Counted from the stretch's first letter, positions 12,620-25,100 are shown. The stretch: 64,000 nucleotides of DNA from Colletotrichum lupini (GCF_023278565.1 NC_064673.1:1178001-1242000), one strand, 5' to 3'. Translations and numbers: made by a program. Notes: generated by a model from the sequence alone, not told the origin.

Positions 12620-14223
12620 CCTGGTCTGTACGGTGATGTGGATCGACCTAGATGGTGTTAGTCGAGCTGAAGAAAAACTCCGATTCGTGACAGCCACTCT
12701 TGGATGTCATCAAGCAAGGATGCATAAAAGGAAATAGGCATATGAGCGTCCAGGTGATGAGAGAGAGAAACTACTTTATAACATTGTCGTCGTTCACGGG
12801 AGTGAATCGTCGGCATGAGAGTGAGGTTGTGTGAGTGAATCACAGCATGAGCCAAGCTGTGGTGCCTGTCTGATGCCAATCGGGGTGTATTCAGACGCAG
12901 ACACGCAGGAAAGAAAGTTTCTCGTATACAGGGATGTGAGGGATCAAGACAACTTACAGTGGTGTCCAGGTGTCGACAAATATGATGAGATACAATGCGG
13001 AGCTTAATGAACGAGGTAGCTGACGAGGGACAGGTGGTCGAACTGTGGTCTTACAATCGCGGGTAATGGCGACGAAAAAGTGAATAGAATACAACGCAGA
13101 CAATGGGAGAAGATGTGTGACAATGAGATGGTGTGTTTGATGGCATCCAAAGGATGAAGAGAAAGCGTGTAGTTGAAAATTTGCTCCCTGGGACGTTCTT
13201 GCCAGACAGACTCAACCTTGAGAATGAAGCGGGAAGGTGTGAAACGACAGCACCTGCTGTGGCTCCCCGTGACTGTAGGTGGCCTGTGCGGGAGCTTCCT
13301 CAGGCCCATTGTTCACGTGTTCCCCGGCGCCCTGGTCCTGCCAAAATTGAGGACCCGGAAAGACCAGCTTACGCCACAGTTGCTGTCACGGTGCACCGCC
13401 ACTTGACCACGAATACCAGAAGGTAGGGACGTTTCCATCTCAAGGTTTCTGTAAACCGAAGAAGGTTCTTCCATCACCTCCTGCTAGTTGCTGTCATCGA
13501 TTCATCAAGGATCTTCGCAGTCCTCCGCTCTTGCCCCGGCTGCAGGGCCATGGCTAAGCGAGGTCGACCGTCCATCAGTACCTGAACGGAAAGTGCGAGT
13601 GCATCCTGTCACGTCCCAGGAACTCGGCTTCGCAATTGAAGGTTGGCAGGCACGCAGGCATGTGTTGGACTTTATCAGTCTCCTTATCCTCGGAGCTCGC
13701 CGTAGTCAACGGCCGCACTTCCCAAAAAAGTTGTCATCGCGGACCATTCCCCTTGGTCAACAGACAAACACACCGCGACAGTCAACACGCCTTGTCGAAT
13801 CGCATTGGCGCTACTGCAAACCACTCTCCCGATTATCGCCCCGCGCTCCAATTGACCTCTCACGTCCCGTATCTCGAGCAGGTGGGAGTGCTACCCCCCA
13901 CAAATGGGCCCTGGTCCGCCGACGGCAACGACGGCTGACAAGACTGACAAGCACTTTTAACTGTTGGCCAGCTTCCTTTTCAAGTCAAGAGCATTGCCAA
14001 CATCGCTTCCCGTGTGGAGATTGGAACCTTTTTTTTTCTCTTCCAACCATGCTGGCCCCAGCTGGGAAGATAGATAGAGAGGAGACTGTGAATATAAAGT
14101 GTCGCGAAGCTGCGCAAGTTGATCCAATTGTCGTTGTGTCGTTGTGTCGTTCCTGTCCCCTTGCCTCCGGTCTCCGTCAACTTTTGTGAGAGAAAACTGC
14201 AAAATCAGTCAATCCCCCAAAAA
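12620..14223. other. Divergent intergenic region between the BTB-bromodomain and RNase T2 genes
   Basis: Holds the 5' flanks of two divergently transcribed genes. An open frame of 233 codons on the plus strand (13488-14189) has no family resemblance, and its sequence overlaps the RNase T2 promoter, so I treat it as chance. No RNA gene or repeat was seen. Confidence 0.55.
14093..14099 (+). promoter_or_regulatory. TATA-like box upstream of RNase T2
   Basis: TATAAAG lies about 125 bases before the RNase T2 start codon, the usual distance for a fungal TATA element once a short leader is allowed for. The assignment rests on position and consensus only. Confidence 0.4.
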
Positions 14224-15401
14224 ATGTCTCGAACAATTGGACTTTTTGCCGTCGCCGGCCTGTTGCGCACGGCCGCTGCCGGCCTTTACCCGGGACTGAC
14301 CACCGCCAACCACACCTGCGCTCTTGGTAAGACCTCGGTGAGCCCTTGAGGGCCTGCGACTCAACTGACGATGCGCGCCTCACAGTCGAACCCATTCTGT
14401 CTTGCTCTTGCGGCGCAAACCCCGACAAGGTCGACACTTGCTGCGTCGAGACGTACGGAGGCTTGGTGGTATGAATGAATTCTGTCCATCTTGAAGATGT
14501 TGGTGAATTGACTGTGAATTTTTGTGGTGGGCAATAGCTCGCGACGCAGTTCTGGAACACCCACACCGGTCTCGAGGCCGAGGGCCAAAAGCTGCCCGCC
14601 GACGCGTGGGGCATCCACGGCCTGTGGCCCGACTTCTGCAACGGCTCGTACACCCAGTACTGCGACCTCAGCCGTCAGTACGACCCGGCACCTTCCCCCA
14701 ACACCACCACCGGTAAGGCGGATGGTACTCCGGTCCCCGCCTGGACCGGCGTCTCCCTGGATGAGTTCGTCAAGCACTTTGAGAGGTTTGATCTCCTCGA
14801 GTACATGAAGAAGTAGGTACCCTCGTTCATGAACAGAACCCTCGCCTTTCCACAGAGATATATAATCTTACAAAACTGCCCGTATTTTAGATTCTGGATC
14901 GCCCAGTACACCCCCAACTGGGTCCTCTGGGCCCACGAATTCTCCAAGCACGCAACCTGCTTCAGCACCTTTGACGTGGAATGCTACGGCCCCAAGTACC
15001 AAGAACACGAAGAGGTTGTCGACTTCCTCGAGACTGCCGTCCACTACTACCAAGAAACCCCGACCTGGAAGTGGCTCGCCGCCAAGGACATCACCCCGTC
15101 CAATAGCACCGCCTACTCCCTCTCGGACCTCCAGGCCGCCCTCAAGGAGGGCCACGGCGCCGTCCCTTACCTGGGCTGCTACGGGCCCCGGTACAACGCC
15201 ACCGAGGCCGGCAAGGGCTCGCTCGATAACGGGTACACCCAGCTCACCGAGGCCTGGTACTACTTCCACGTCCACGGCAAGCCCCAGCGCGGGGGCGCCG
15301 TGCCCGTCGCTGCTGATGCAAATGGCGGGCGCGTGACGAACTGCGCGACTACGCCTGGTGCTATCTGGTACTATGAGCGCTCTGAGGGTTCGGTCCAATA
15401 G
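14224..15401 (+). CDS. Secreted ribonuclease T2
   Basis: Four exons, 14224-14326, 14386-14468, 14538-14812 and 14891-15401, give 323 aa. The N-terminus (MSRTIGLFAVAGLLRTAAAG) is a signal peptide, so the enzyme is secreted or vacuolar. RNase T2 cleaves single-stranded RNA through a 2',3'-cyclic phosphate. Both catalytic segments are intact: CAS I WGIHGLWPDFC with His89, and CAS II WAHEFSKHATC with His169, Glu170, Lys173 and His174. The Cys-rich start PILSCSCG...VDTCCV fits the family disulphides. The introns are 59, 69 and 78 nt, and their exact positions are supported by conserved motifs running across each junction. Several N-glycosylation sequons (NHT, NGS, NTT, NST, NAT) are present. Likely roles are RNA scavenging or stress-related RNA turnover. 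Confidence 0.93.
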
Positions 15402-15749
15402 GAGCATCGTATGGTGTTGAGCATGTGAAAAGCACATAAACATACTAGTAATCAGTAATCTCCTCCTGCGCTGCCATTTCTGAACTTCAGTGTATGATGT
15501 GAATACTAGATGCAAAAAAATCACGTTGAATAACTACGCAGGGCCGATCTAGCTTTTTGTCGTCCATTGAGTTAGCTTAGGAGAGCCAAGGTGACCAAAA
15601 TGCTATGTACCGAGATCGCCTCTGTCCTTCCCAACCCCACGCGTCAGCTAGTTTGGACGATGGGTATTCTACTCGTACAGTCCTTCCTTCAGCTAATAAA
15701 AAAACCCCAACGCCTGTTTGATGCGAAACTGTCCACCTCTAAAATGCAT
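15402..15749. other. Convergent 3' flanks of RNase T2 and Sec62
   Basis: The two genes end tail to tail about 350 bases apart. The interval is AT-richer than its neighbours and holds only UTR-like sequence. Confidence 0.6.
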
Positions 15750-17102
15750 CTACTCCTCATCATCACCAAGCTCCTCCACAGCTGGCGCGACGTAGCCGGG
15801 GCGTTGCGCGGGCTGGGATGCAATCTGCGTCTCCGTAGCTGTTGTGGTCGCGGAAGCCGGGAGGGGCTGGCCAGTGGATGCGGCAAAGGTACCGCCAGCG
15901 CTCGAGGCGCCGGCAGATGAGGCCTTCTTCTTCTTGCCCTTCTTGGGAGCAGTCTATTTTTTTTTTTTTTGTTAATCATTGTCCAATGGCGTTCATCGCA
16001 CAGGGAAAGTGGCACTTACGTCGTGCCAGGCCCAGACGGGCTTGAAGCTGTCCATGAATGAGACGTCCTCCCACAGGTTGGGGAACAGCCAAAGGCCGGG
16101 AGATGCGACAAAGTAGGTGATGCAGAAGAGAATGACACGGAAGATGGCCATGAGGAAGAACAGGCCGAGCAAGCCCAAGAATCCCCAACTGAGGTAGTAG
16201 ACGCCGAGACGAAGCTTGAGGGGCCAGAGGGGGTAGCAGACGACGATGAAGATGAGCACGAGGGCGAGGATGGAGTACAGCTTGCGCTTAACCTGGCTGC
16301 CCTCCCAGAACCACGCGTAGTACATCTCTTCCTTGGCCTCTTGCTGAGGCTCGATGCGGACGGTCCAGAGACCCTTGATGCGCTTCGTCTTCTTCGGGCC
16401 GTGGTCGTGGCCTTCGTGGGGGTCGGTCTTTGTGACGCGAAGGGCAAGCATCGACATGGGAAGAAGCTTAAAGGTGTTCTCGAGAGACGCACGATCGGTG
16501 ATCTCGGGCAACTCGGGGTTCTTCTTGCGCGCCTTCTCGTAGGCGGGGGACTGGAGAGCGCGGAGCGCACGCTTGACTGTAATACGAATGTCAGGACTGG
16601 CTTGAATGACACAAATCACGATTACTCAGTACTTACCCTTGAACATGTCCTTGCGCTCGCCATTGAGAATACAGGTACGGGGCTTCAAATCCTGGGCGCG
16701 CAGGAAGCTGGCCAGCGCAAGCGCAACAGGGTTGGGCGGGCCAGGCCTAATGGGCTGCGGCTGGCCCTGCTGCGGCTGCTGCTGCTGGTGCTGATGAGGG
16801 TGAGGGTGCTGATGACCCTCGTGGTCATGATCGTGATCGTGAGCGTGATCATGGCCGCCCTCTCTACCTTCGCCGCCCTGTTGCTGCTGCTGTTGTTGCT
16901 GCTGCTGACGCATGGCCATCTGCTGCTGCTGCATGGCCTGCTGTCGGAGGTGGTTGAGGAAATCCGGAACACTCATGCCGGCCTTTTGGGCATCAGCCTC
17001 TATTTGTCTGCGCATGGCCGCGATCTGCTCAGGCGAAGGCATGGGCTGGCCGTTGGGGCCCATCTGCATAGGGCCCATGGGGCCGGGCATTGGCATCGAC
17101 AT
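15750..17102 (-). CDS. SEC62: Translocon subunit Sec62
   Basis: Three exons, 17102-16637, 16576-16020 and 15953-15750, give 408 aa. Sec62 is an ER membrane protein working with Sec61/Sec63 in post-translational protein import. The conserved body (FLRAQDLKPRTCILNGERKD, then the MFKVKRALRAL joint across the first intron) is followed by two membrane spans (about LYSILALVLIFIVVCYPLWP and YYLSWGFLGLLGLFFLMAIF). A lysine-rich tail (KKGKKKK) and acidic end EELGDDEE complete it. The start is the ATG at 17102, because the reading frame further upstream has no ATG. The N-terminal about 120 residues are unusual: Met/Pro-rich, then poly-Gln, then alternating His-Asp and His-Pro. The introns are 60 and 66 nt; the acceptor of the second follows a long A tract. 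Confidence 0.93.
16750..16936 (-). repeat. CAG/CAC-type codon repeat tract in Sec62
   Basis: Inside exon 1 of the Sec62 gene the minus strand carries runs of CAG/CAA (about ten Gln) and alternating CAC/CAT with GAC and CCC/CAG. It encodes a Gln tract followed by a His-rich segment (HDHAHDHDHDHEGHQ, then HPHPHQHQ). Such tracts vary in length between strains. Confidence 0.75.
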
Positions 17103-19357
17103 CTTTGAATGTGGGCTAGTGCTCGAAGGCAACCAGTGTTTTGGAAAGACGCGAGGAAGAACTCTGAATGTTCTCTGCCAAGGTTGTCGGCGGGATTGGA
17201 GGAGTCCGGCGACAATTGGGAAAGAAGCCTGACTGCTGGATCAGGTTTTGTTGGATGAGCGGGAGTTTGACCGTGGGAGCTGCGGTCGTGGGCTGGGTCT
17301 TTGAACAAAAAGTGACCAGCAAGCAAGCCAGGTGTTCACTTCTGGTCCAAAAATCCGTGCAGGGGTTAAGGTCCGTCCCCTCCACCCATTGGGTCCAATT
17401 CCCGTCCATTGATAGAAATTCGGTAATCTCTTTCTCCGACACCCGTTATCGATAAGCCCGTCAGCCCAAGTGGAAGGCGCTTTGACCACACCCAAACTCA
17501 AATGTCCTCTGCATCACAGGCAGGCACGCGGGTTCAAACGGTCGAGCTGCCTTAGTCACCCATCATATCATGTGACCTCCCTTCAACCCACTATCATGTT
17601 ATGGATCTTGATGAATCTTATGTCAGCTATCTTACATCAGCAAGACACTTACCGAATCTCCTCTTTTCCTCTTTCCACTGTGGCGGCTCGCCCGAGACAT
17701 TCTGTTTGCGCTAGAGTAACACGAGCAACTCTGCCAAAGTCTCTCGTCCACCAGTTTTCTTCAGACCAAACGATGACGAGGGACTCCGCCACAGTTCCCA
17801 GCAACGGCTTCCCGACACTATTTTGCTAGACTCGAGTCATCACACGCCGGAGACTTCTTTTCTCACGATCCGGCTGGGTCCCGCAACCACTACAGTCAGA
17901 TTCATCGCGACAGTCGTCAAGTGATGCTGATTGCCCGAGAGGCTTTTATTAGATCCAGAGAAAATCGAGAGGGGCAATTCGCAAGTACTGGGGTAAATGC
18001 AAAGCGGAGCGGAGCAGAAACAGAACACAACACCCTCTCTTGTTTACCTTACCTTGCATATTGTCCACAGTCGCCATCCGTCGGCCAGCCCATCGGCTTC
18101 GCCCTCCCCGTACAACCATCCAACGGCGATGGCGTCCTGCAGTATTAAACCGGAGACATGCTGAGCGACGATGGGAATTGTGACGGCACAACACATCCCC
18201 AAATCCGCACGTAGGCTTCCCGCGTTACCCTCCCTGCCACCCGCGGTGCCTTGCATGCAACAATGATTTCTCATTGCTTCCCGTTCGCTCAGGTTGGAAC
18301 ATGTCACTGAGCGACTAGGCTAGGTTTATTGGTTTATGTTTGGATAGACAGTCAGCCATCGCCCAGTGATTGGTCACAGGGCCTTATTAATTGCCCGACT
18401 GGAAACACGCACACACGGCGTCGAATTACCCTTCACTTCCCAGGCTTCAGCCCGTTGCCCTGTTTGTCAATGATATTCGACAAAGGTGTTCGTGGGCCCG
18501 GCGCCCCAAGAGATGACAAGGGGCGGTGACGGGTAAGGTGTGATGCATCGCAGCATGACGGTTCTTGACTGGCACGAGACCCTCGTTGCCTCCCTCCCCT
18601 CCACACCCCTCTGGTTAGCCCTCTGGAGCCCTCTCTGGAGGGGCACTTGTGGCAAGCAACTGCTGGTCAAGCTGGGCAGTCCAGCAACACAGAGCAAGGC
18701 AGAGGTGAGACATCGACTCGCTGAGCCATCGTCTTCATCTTACACGACTGGTGGAGCCCTGCAATCTGGTGCAGGATGATGGTGTGCCGCCAGCCATCCG
18801 AATCCGACAAGACCCCAGCTTCCTAAGCGCCGGTTGGCCGGCCGTGTCTGGCCCGTTCTGCAACCCCGGCCTATCAGAACGGTCCGTCTGCATCTTGACT
18901 GCACACCTCGCCGACAACTGCGAGGCCCATGTCCCCTCCATGTCCCTCCATCTTCTTCTCAGCTGGACCTATGAAGCAAAGCACTTGTTCAAATCTCTTG
19001 CCCAAAGTGGGAATTGGGATTCAAAATGCCTCGACTGCGTGACAAAAAAGACATCAAGTCGGCCACACCCCAAGTGGGTTTTCCTTTGAAATTGCCTACT
19101 ACCTGTTCGGAACTGTTCGCCTTCCACGACCAAGGTACTTGCATACCTTACCTTGCTTTGCCTCAAGGTCATCCGTACCCATTCTATTATAACTCAATCG
19201 GATCGCTCGCTCTCTTGACTCTTGTGCTTTGCCGCCCTCTTTGCATCTTCCCTTCTTTCGTTCTGTCAAATCGCTGGCCGTCTCTCGTTTTTTTGTCTTT
19301 TTTACCCCCCCGTCTCCAGCAAATGTCCGGCATGAAGCTATCTGTAAACCAGGTAGT
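17103..19357. other. Divergent intergenic region, no supported gene
   Basis: About 2.2 kb between the start codons of Sec62 (-) and the 518-aa protein (+). Only short overlapping ORFs are present. Pyrimidine-rich stretches near 19230-19320 (cttctttcgttctgtc, then a poly-T/C tract) look like a fungal core promoter and leader for the plus-strand gene. The repeated unit accttaccttgc occurs near 18048 and 19146. Confidence 0.55.
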
Positions 19358-19361
19358 ATGA
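19323..19361 (+). promoter_or_regulatory. Upstream ORF overlapping a start codon
   Basis: A 12-codon ORF (MSGMKLSVNQVV) starts at 19323 and ends with TGA at 19359-19361. This overlaps the ATG of the 518-aa protein at 19358-19360 as ATGA. If the mRNA leader includes it, the layout suits termination-reinitiation control. The transcript start is not known. Confidence 0.45.
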
Positions 19362-21072
19362 AGGGTCTGAGTGGCATACTTGCAGACGCCTATGCGACAT
19401 GGCTTTCGCCCCTCACAAACTGCTGCGCTCCATTTTCTGACTCCGTAGAAGAGAAGCCGCGTCAAAGTGAGTTGTGCTCTTTGGGTTCCTGGTAGCAATA
19501 CGCACAAAACAATATCCAACTGCCGGTGGGACTAACACGCACACTCCGCTTAGACACCTTTGACATTTCTGAGAAACTGTCACCACCACACACCGTAACC
19601 CGCAACCAGCCCGTGCCCATGCCGCCGCCTTTTGCCGGGACAACAATGCAAAGGTCAGCCGGACCTCGCCCGCAGCCGCAGGGGAAGTCGAAAGGAGTGA
19701 AGAGAAGTTTCGCGTCGCTCCGGGAGCGGTTCTCTGTGAGAAAGCGATCTCGCTCAGACTCTTCGTCCTCCTCATCGCGCCGACTACAAATATCGGCCCC
19801 CAGCAACTTTCGCCATCTGCATTCAGAGTCCTTTCAGTTCCCCCAGTATTCGAACCTCCAGCACGTCGGCCGGACCCCGCCACCGCGTCCCATGCCGCGA
19901 CCTCGCCCTTCTTCCTTTAGGCCGCTGGAGCTCAGCATATACGTGCACAAGAGGGAGCTCTCGCCGATTCTGCCGCACTTTGACATGCTTACGCCGCCGC
20001 CGCCGCGGCCTGCTGCTCAGGTCCATGTCCGGCCGAATCCCGACGACGATGTATTCGGACCCTCGCATGAGCCCAACTATTCCCCCATGTCGTTCCATCT
20101 GCCCCGGAAGATGTCGGCGTCGCCATCCACCCTCGCTACCATGGCCAGCGATACGCCCCCGAAAATTCCGCCAAAGTCGAGGGCCCGGTCTCAGACGTCA
20201 TCCAGCGCGAGCGCAGAGAGGATGAAGGAGCGGATTGCCGGAGCCATGCTCGAGGTCGACAAGCTCCAGCGCGAAATCGAGCTAGTCATGGAGCGTCAGA
20301 GCATCTACGCCAGCAGCCGGCCTTCGACTGCCCATTCGATGGCACTGACAGCGCACGGTAAGCTCAGACGATACCAAATTTAGCACTTTTTCTCACGCGT
20401 GCGTTGTAACTAACAAAAAGGCTTCTAGACCTGGAACCCATCCCCACGGTCCCCGCCCTCCCGCCATCTGCACCCTCTTTCGCCGAGCGCCTCAACCCCG
20501 GGGCCGAGCGCCCTCACACGGCACCACCCCGGCCGCCGGTGCACATTCCCCACCGCGGCATGGCCTTCGCCGACGCATCGGCCGCCTTCATCACCCCACC
20601 CCCGAGCCGCGGCAGAGAAAGCAACCGGCCGCCGCCCCCACCCCCACTACCCCTCGTCCTGAGACCCCCCCTCCGCAAGAAGAAATCATTCTCCCGGGTA
20701 TCCAGCTGGCTTTTCCCCGGCGGAGGCAACGCAGCAGAGATGCATAATAATCACCACGGACGGAGCATCAGCCACGATTCCATCACTAATTTTCCCCGCC
20801 CCGTCAAGGGCCGCGAGGGCTTCTACCAGTGTGTCCATGCGCCGCGGGACAGGCGCACGAGCGTGGGCACGGCGTCGACTGTGTCGACGTGGGAGGAGTC
20901 GGACGACGACACGGGAGGAGGCCAGACTGTCCCGACGACGACGTGGTCGCCAGGCAGCACCCTCGCCACTAGAGCGGAGGAGCAGCAACCACCTCTGGAG
21001 CGCGTCACTACGTTTGGGAAGGAAAAAGATGCCGGTGGTCCTAGAAGGACCGGCTTCGCGGCGGTGTTTTGA
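19358..21072 (+). CDS. Pro/Ser-rich protein of unknown function, 518 aa
   Basis: Three exons, 19358-19466, 19554-20357 and 20429-21072 (introns of 87 and 71 nt), join in frame to 518 aa. I do not recognise a named family. The N-terminus MKGLSGILADAYATW is followed by long low-complexity segments rich in Pro, Ser and Arg (SVRKRSRSDSSSSSSRR; PPPRPMPRPRPSSFRP). A charged helix around residues 265-300 (RMKERIAGAMLEVDKLQREI, then ELVMERQSIYASSRPSTAHS) is the best candidate for a conserved, coiled-coil element. A basic patch (LRKKKSFSRVSSWLFPGG) follows in the last exon. There are no membrane spans or catalytic motifs. It is probably a disordered regulatory or scaffold protein; that is inferred from composition alone. 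Confidence 0.75.
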
Positions 21073-22170
21073 AATCTTGGGATGAAGCGGTGGTTCTTTT
21101 TTTCTTGGTTTCCACCTATTTTCTTTCTTCTGCATGATACCAACGGTTTTTATTGGGAAAGAACAAGATACCATGTTGTAAATATTATGGACTAGACGGG
21201 GTTGGAGGCGGACTTTGTTTGTTTTCTGGATATATAATGATGCTAGTGGCGCCTACGGTACGGCAGCATAGGATCGGGCAGGGCTCGGGGAATTATTGGA
21301 ATGATGAGACGTTTCTGATGGTGTCAAAACCGCCTCCCTCAAGGCTACGTGAGAGGCTACTCTAGAAGTCACTGCGGTGGTTCGATAAGTAGTATACCTG
21401 CTTATACGTACGATCGCACGGAATTGTTGTTGAGACGCAATGGATTTCAAGTGCCCTTTTGAGGAGCCCGAGCCGAGGCGATCAAACGACCTATAGGCGA
21501 CCAAAAGCTCTGGCTGCAAACAATTAGACTCAGAGTAATTAGTTCAATGTCGTTTTCTTGAGACTGTATTATTGGAGCTCCGTGCACATTGCTTTCTCCC
21601 ATGTCTTTTTTCTCTCGAATGCTCCGACGAAGCGTCATCTGAAGTCAGATCTTGAGCACCATCTCTCACGTCCGTCCATCTTAACTCGTCCGGTCTTTAG
21701 CCGAAGATAAAACCTTCAGCCAGATTCTTTTCAGTCGAAATGCAATGATTTATGCTACTGCGCTGCTTGAGGTGGGTATTGCTGATGGCCATCTCAAAAG
21801 ACGTGTTCCCGAGCTTGGCATGTTCATCACGTAAAAATCACATATTCGGGACACTCAGAAACGACAAAAGTCAGCAAAGGGTCACCAAGCAGGAAATGGA
21901 CGAATGGTGTTTGCGATGGTAACTTCCGACATGGGGTCGTTCGATCCGGGAATGCCCACTGCCGAAGTCACCACGCCTTCCTCTTGCATGTAACCCCGGT
22001 AAAACCCCAGCTGCGTTGGAGCTCTCCCGTTTTAGACGTCTAATAGGACACTTTTTCGAGGCAGCATTTTACTCCTCTCCCAAACATCTTCAACATTCTT
22101 CTTACTCTCCTCACATGACCCTCCTCCTTATCGACAGACTTATCGAATAAAGCAGCCTTATTTGAACACG
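21073..22170. other. 3' flank of the 518-aa gene and promoter of the metal ATPase
   Basis: No ORF of note on either strand apart from short overlapping ones. The last 100 bases before the ATPase ATG contain CT-rich stretches (cctctcccaaac; cttactctcctc) typical of fungal promoters. I cannot assign a copper-responsive element by eye. Confidence 0.5.
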
Positions 22171-25100
22171 ATGGGTGCGGGATGCTGCTCCGACGAGCCT
22201 ACCAAGGACCATGGATGCGCGGGTCCTGCAAACGGTAGTGACCATGGGCACGAACATGAAGATAATCCCAGGCTTGACGACTGCTGTGCTGGCGATGGAG
22301 CATGCGACGATGCTTTGGATGTGAACTGCCTGGATGTGAACTGCGATGCCGAAACTTTCTGCGATTCTGAAGACGATTCGACCTGTCGCTCTATCAAGCT
22401 CGAGTGCTGCACCTCCAAGGAAGAGCACTGCGATGGTACGAGAAATTCCCCGTGATGTCATGTGTACATTGTCTAACACCGTACGACAGAGAAGTGTATC
22501 GTTGCTGCTGCCGCCGTCGAGTGCGAGAAATCCTGCGAAGACGACACAGCCCACGATGGTATGCTATCAAATCCTGGTCATCGTCAAGTGTGCTTACAGC
22601 TCACAGAAGTAGGTGCCCACGAGCATTCCCATGACAAGGACGGTCGCCATCCGGCCTCTGCTTGCAGCACCCATCTCTCCAAGGCTTTCGAGCAGTACAG
22701 CGCCTATCTCGAATCGGCCCGTTGCATTTGCCGCAGCATTCTTGATCGCGGTCTTCCAACCGCCTGCTGCAGCGAGCAAAAGCCCGCCGTCACAGCCGCA
22801 GCCGCTCCTGTGAAGTCTTCCGCCGGGAAGAAGCGCCGCGAACCTGCCGAGGCGCACACGACCGCGCATGCTCATGGCCAACACAAGCATCATCATCATC
22901 ACGGGATTAAGCGACGTGGCAATAAATCGCAAGCCGTTCACGACCATGACATGGCCATCAAGCCTATTCGCGATGATCAGTCCGACTGCTGCAGCGGCCA
23001 CGACGTTGAAGCTCCTGGATCCGCTTACGAGAAAGGAAACCTTGCCATTGATGGCAACATGGACAAGGATATCGAGAAGGATGCTGGATCCGAGCACGTT
23101 GCCCTCGTTGTCGACGGCATGACCTGTTCTGGATGCGGGAACAAACTTGAACGAACCCTCAAAGGGATACCTGGAGTGTCTGGTGTACGAGTCAACTTTG
23201 TCATGGGCAACGCCGAGTTCACTCTTGACGGTTCTGCAGGAAAGGCCGACGACATCATCCGCAACACCGAACGGGCGACGGGCTTCCATTGCACTCGAAT
23301 GTCGAGCGATGATCAGACGCTGGACATTCTTGCCTCGGGCCCGTCTGCTAAGGCGCTGACTGACCTGGCGATCGTTGGTATAAGCGAAGTGTGCTTGATT
23401 GACAAAAGAACTGCAAGAGTCACCTATGACCCAGCTGTTATTGGAGCTCGAACGCTTTTCAACAAAATAGGACCGCACTCGACTGGACTAGCTCCCCCTC
23501 GCGATGACCCGTCCGTCGCAAGTGGAAGAAAGAGGATGTATGATCAACTGATCAAGACGGCCGCCGCGGCGACTCTCACCATTCCCGTCGTTGTTCTCGC
23601 CTGGGGCGAGAAGCTTGAACCCAAGACACGCTCGATTATTTCGATTGTCTTGGCGACTTTCGTTCAGCTCATAGCCGTGCCAGACTTTTACAAACCAGCC
23701 ATATCATCTCTCGTGCACAGCGGCGCTGTTGAGATGGACATGCTGGTTGTCATCAGCATCACGGCTGCATATGTCTACTCGGTTGTAGGATTTGGATTTC
23801 ATATGGCTGACCGGCCACTCGATCCCCGCGAGTTCTTCGAAACGAGCACCCTCCTGATTACACTTGTGCTTCTCGGCCGCTTGACTGCTGCTTACGCACG
23901 CATTCGTGCCGTTGCTGCCGTGTCCCTGCGTTCGCTACAGACGTCAACTGCAGTTGTTATTGAAGATGGGAAGGATGTTCAAATCGACGCCCGCCTCCTC
24001 CAGTACGGCGACAAGTTCAAAGTTCTCCCGCACTCGGTTGTCCCTACAGACGGCCTTGTGGTCACTGGATCGAGTGAGGTCGACGAGTCTATGCTGACTG
24101 GTGAGAGCGTCCCGGTCTTCAAAACATCGCGTGACACTGTGATCGCAGGCACCATCAACGGATCCGGCACTCTGATCGCCCAACTTACTCGTCTCCCTGG
24201 AAAGAACACCGTTACCGACATTGCCGAACTAGTCGAGGAAGCAGCAAATTCCAAACCAAGGATCCAGGACATTGCAGATCGTGTCGCAGGGTGGTTCGTG
24301 CCTGTCGTCACGGCCGTTGCCATTGTTGTCCTTGTTGTCCGGACCGTCATCGGTGTCAGAGTTCATGGCGAACCGACTGGGAAGTCGATCTCCACTGCCA
24401 TCACCTACGCTATTGCTGTCCTCGCTGTCTCTTGTCCTTGCGCACTCGGCCTTGCGGTGCCTATGGTCTTGGTTGTGGCCGGTGGCATTGCCGCCAGAGG
24501 AGGTGTCATCATCAAATCAGCCGAGTGCACCGAGAGGGCTCGAAAGGTTAGCGATGTCGTATTCGACAAGACTGGGACCATAACTGAGGGCGATCTTGAC
24601 GTTCTCGAGGAACAGATTCTGCTTGCCGACCATGACGAGGCTCGTGCCATCACCAAAGCCCTTGTGGCAGGCAACAACCACCCCGTGTCTACGGCCCTGG
24701 CGAAATACCTTGCCTCACGGGCAACCCGCGAGGTCAAGGTTACCGATCCTCGAGTCATCCCTGGCGCAGGTGTTGAAGCAAGCTACAATGGCCACAAAGT
24801 CTGCGCCGGAAACCCCTCGTGGACTGACGCCAATGCTCTGCCTTCCGTCATCCGTTTCCAAGAGTCGAACATGACGATCCTCGTCATCACCAGTGGCTCT
24901 ATCCCTATTGCCATATTTGGATTGCGCACACGTCTTCGTTCGGAAGCAAAAAAAGTCGTCGCTCAGCTCACACGTCAAAACATTGCCGTTCACTTGGTTT
25001 CTGGTGACCAAACTCAGGCCGTTGAATCTGTCGCCGCCCAAGTTAGCATCCACAATGTGGCGTCTCGGCGCACCCCGTCGCAGAAGCGTGACTATGTTGC

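Noticed and set aside
13488..14189. 233-codon plus-strand ORF
   Set aside because: It lacks any recognisable motif, has non-coding-like composition and overlaps the RNase T2 promoter.
16341..17108. 255-codon plus-strand ORF opposite Sec62
   Set aside because: It is the antisense reading of the Sec62 exons (Leu-rich because of the CAG/CAC tract) and has no independent evidence.
22594..23478. 294-codon minus-strand ORF opposite the metal ATPase
   Set aside because: Antisense shadow of a strongly supported gene with all pump motifs on the plus strand.
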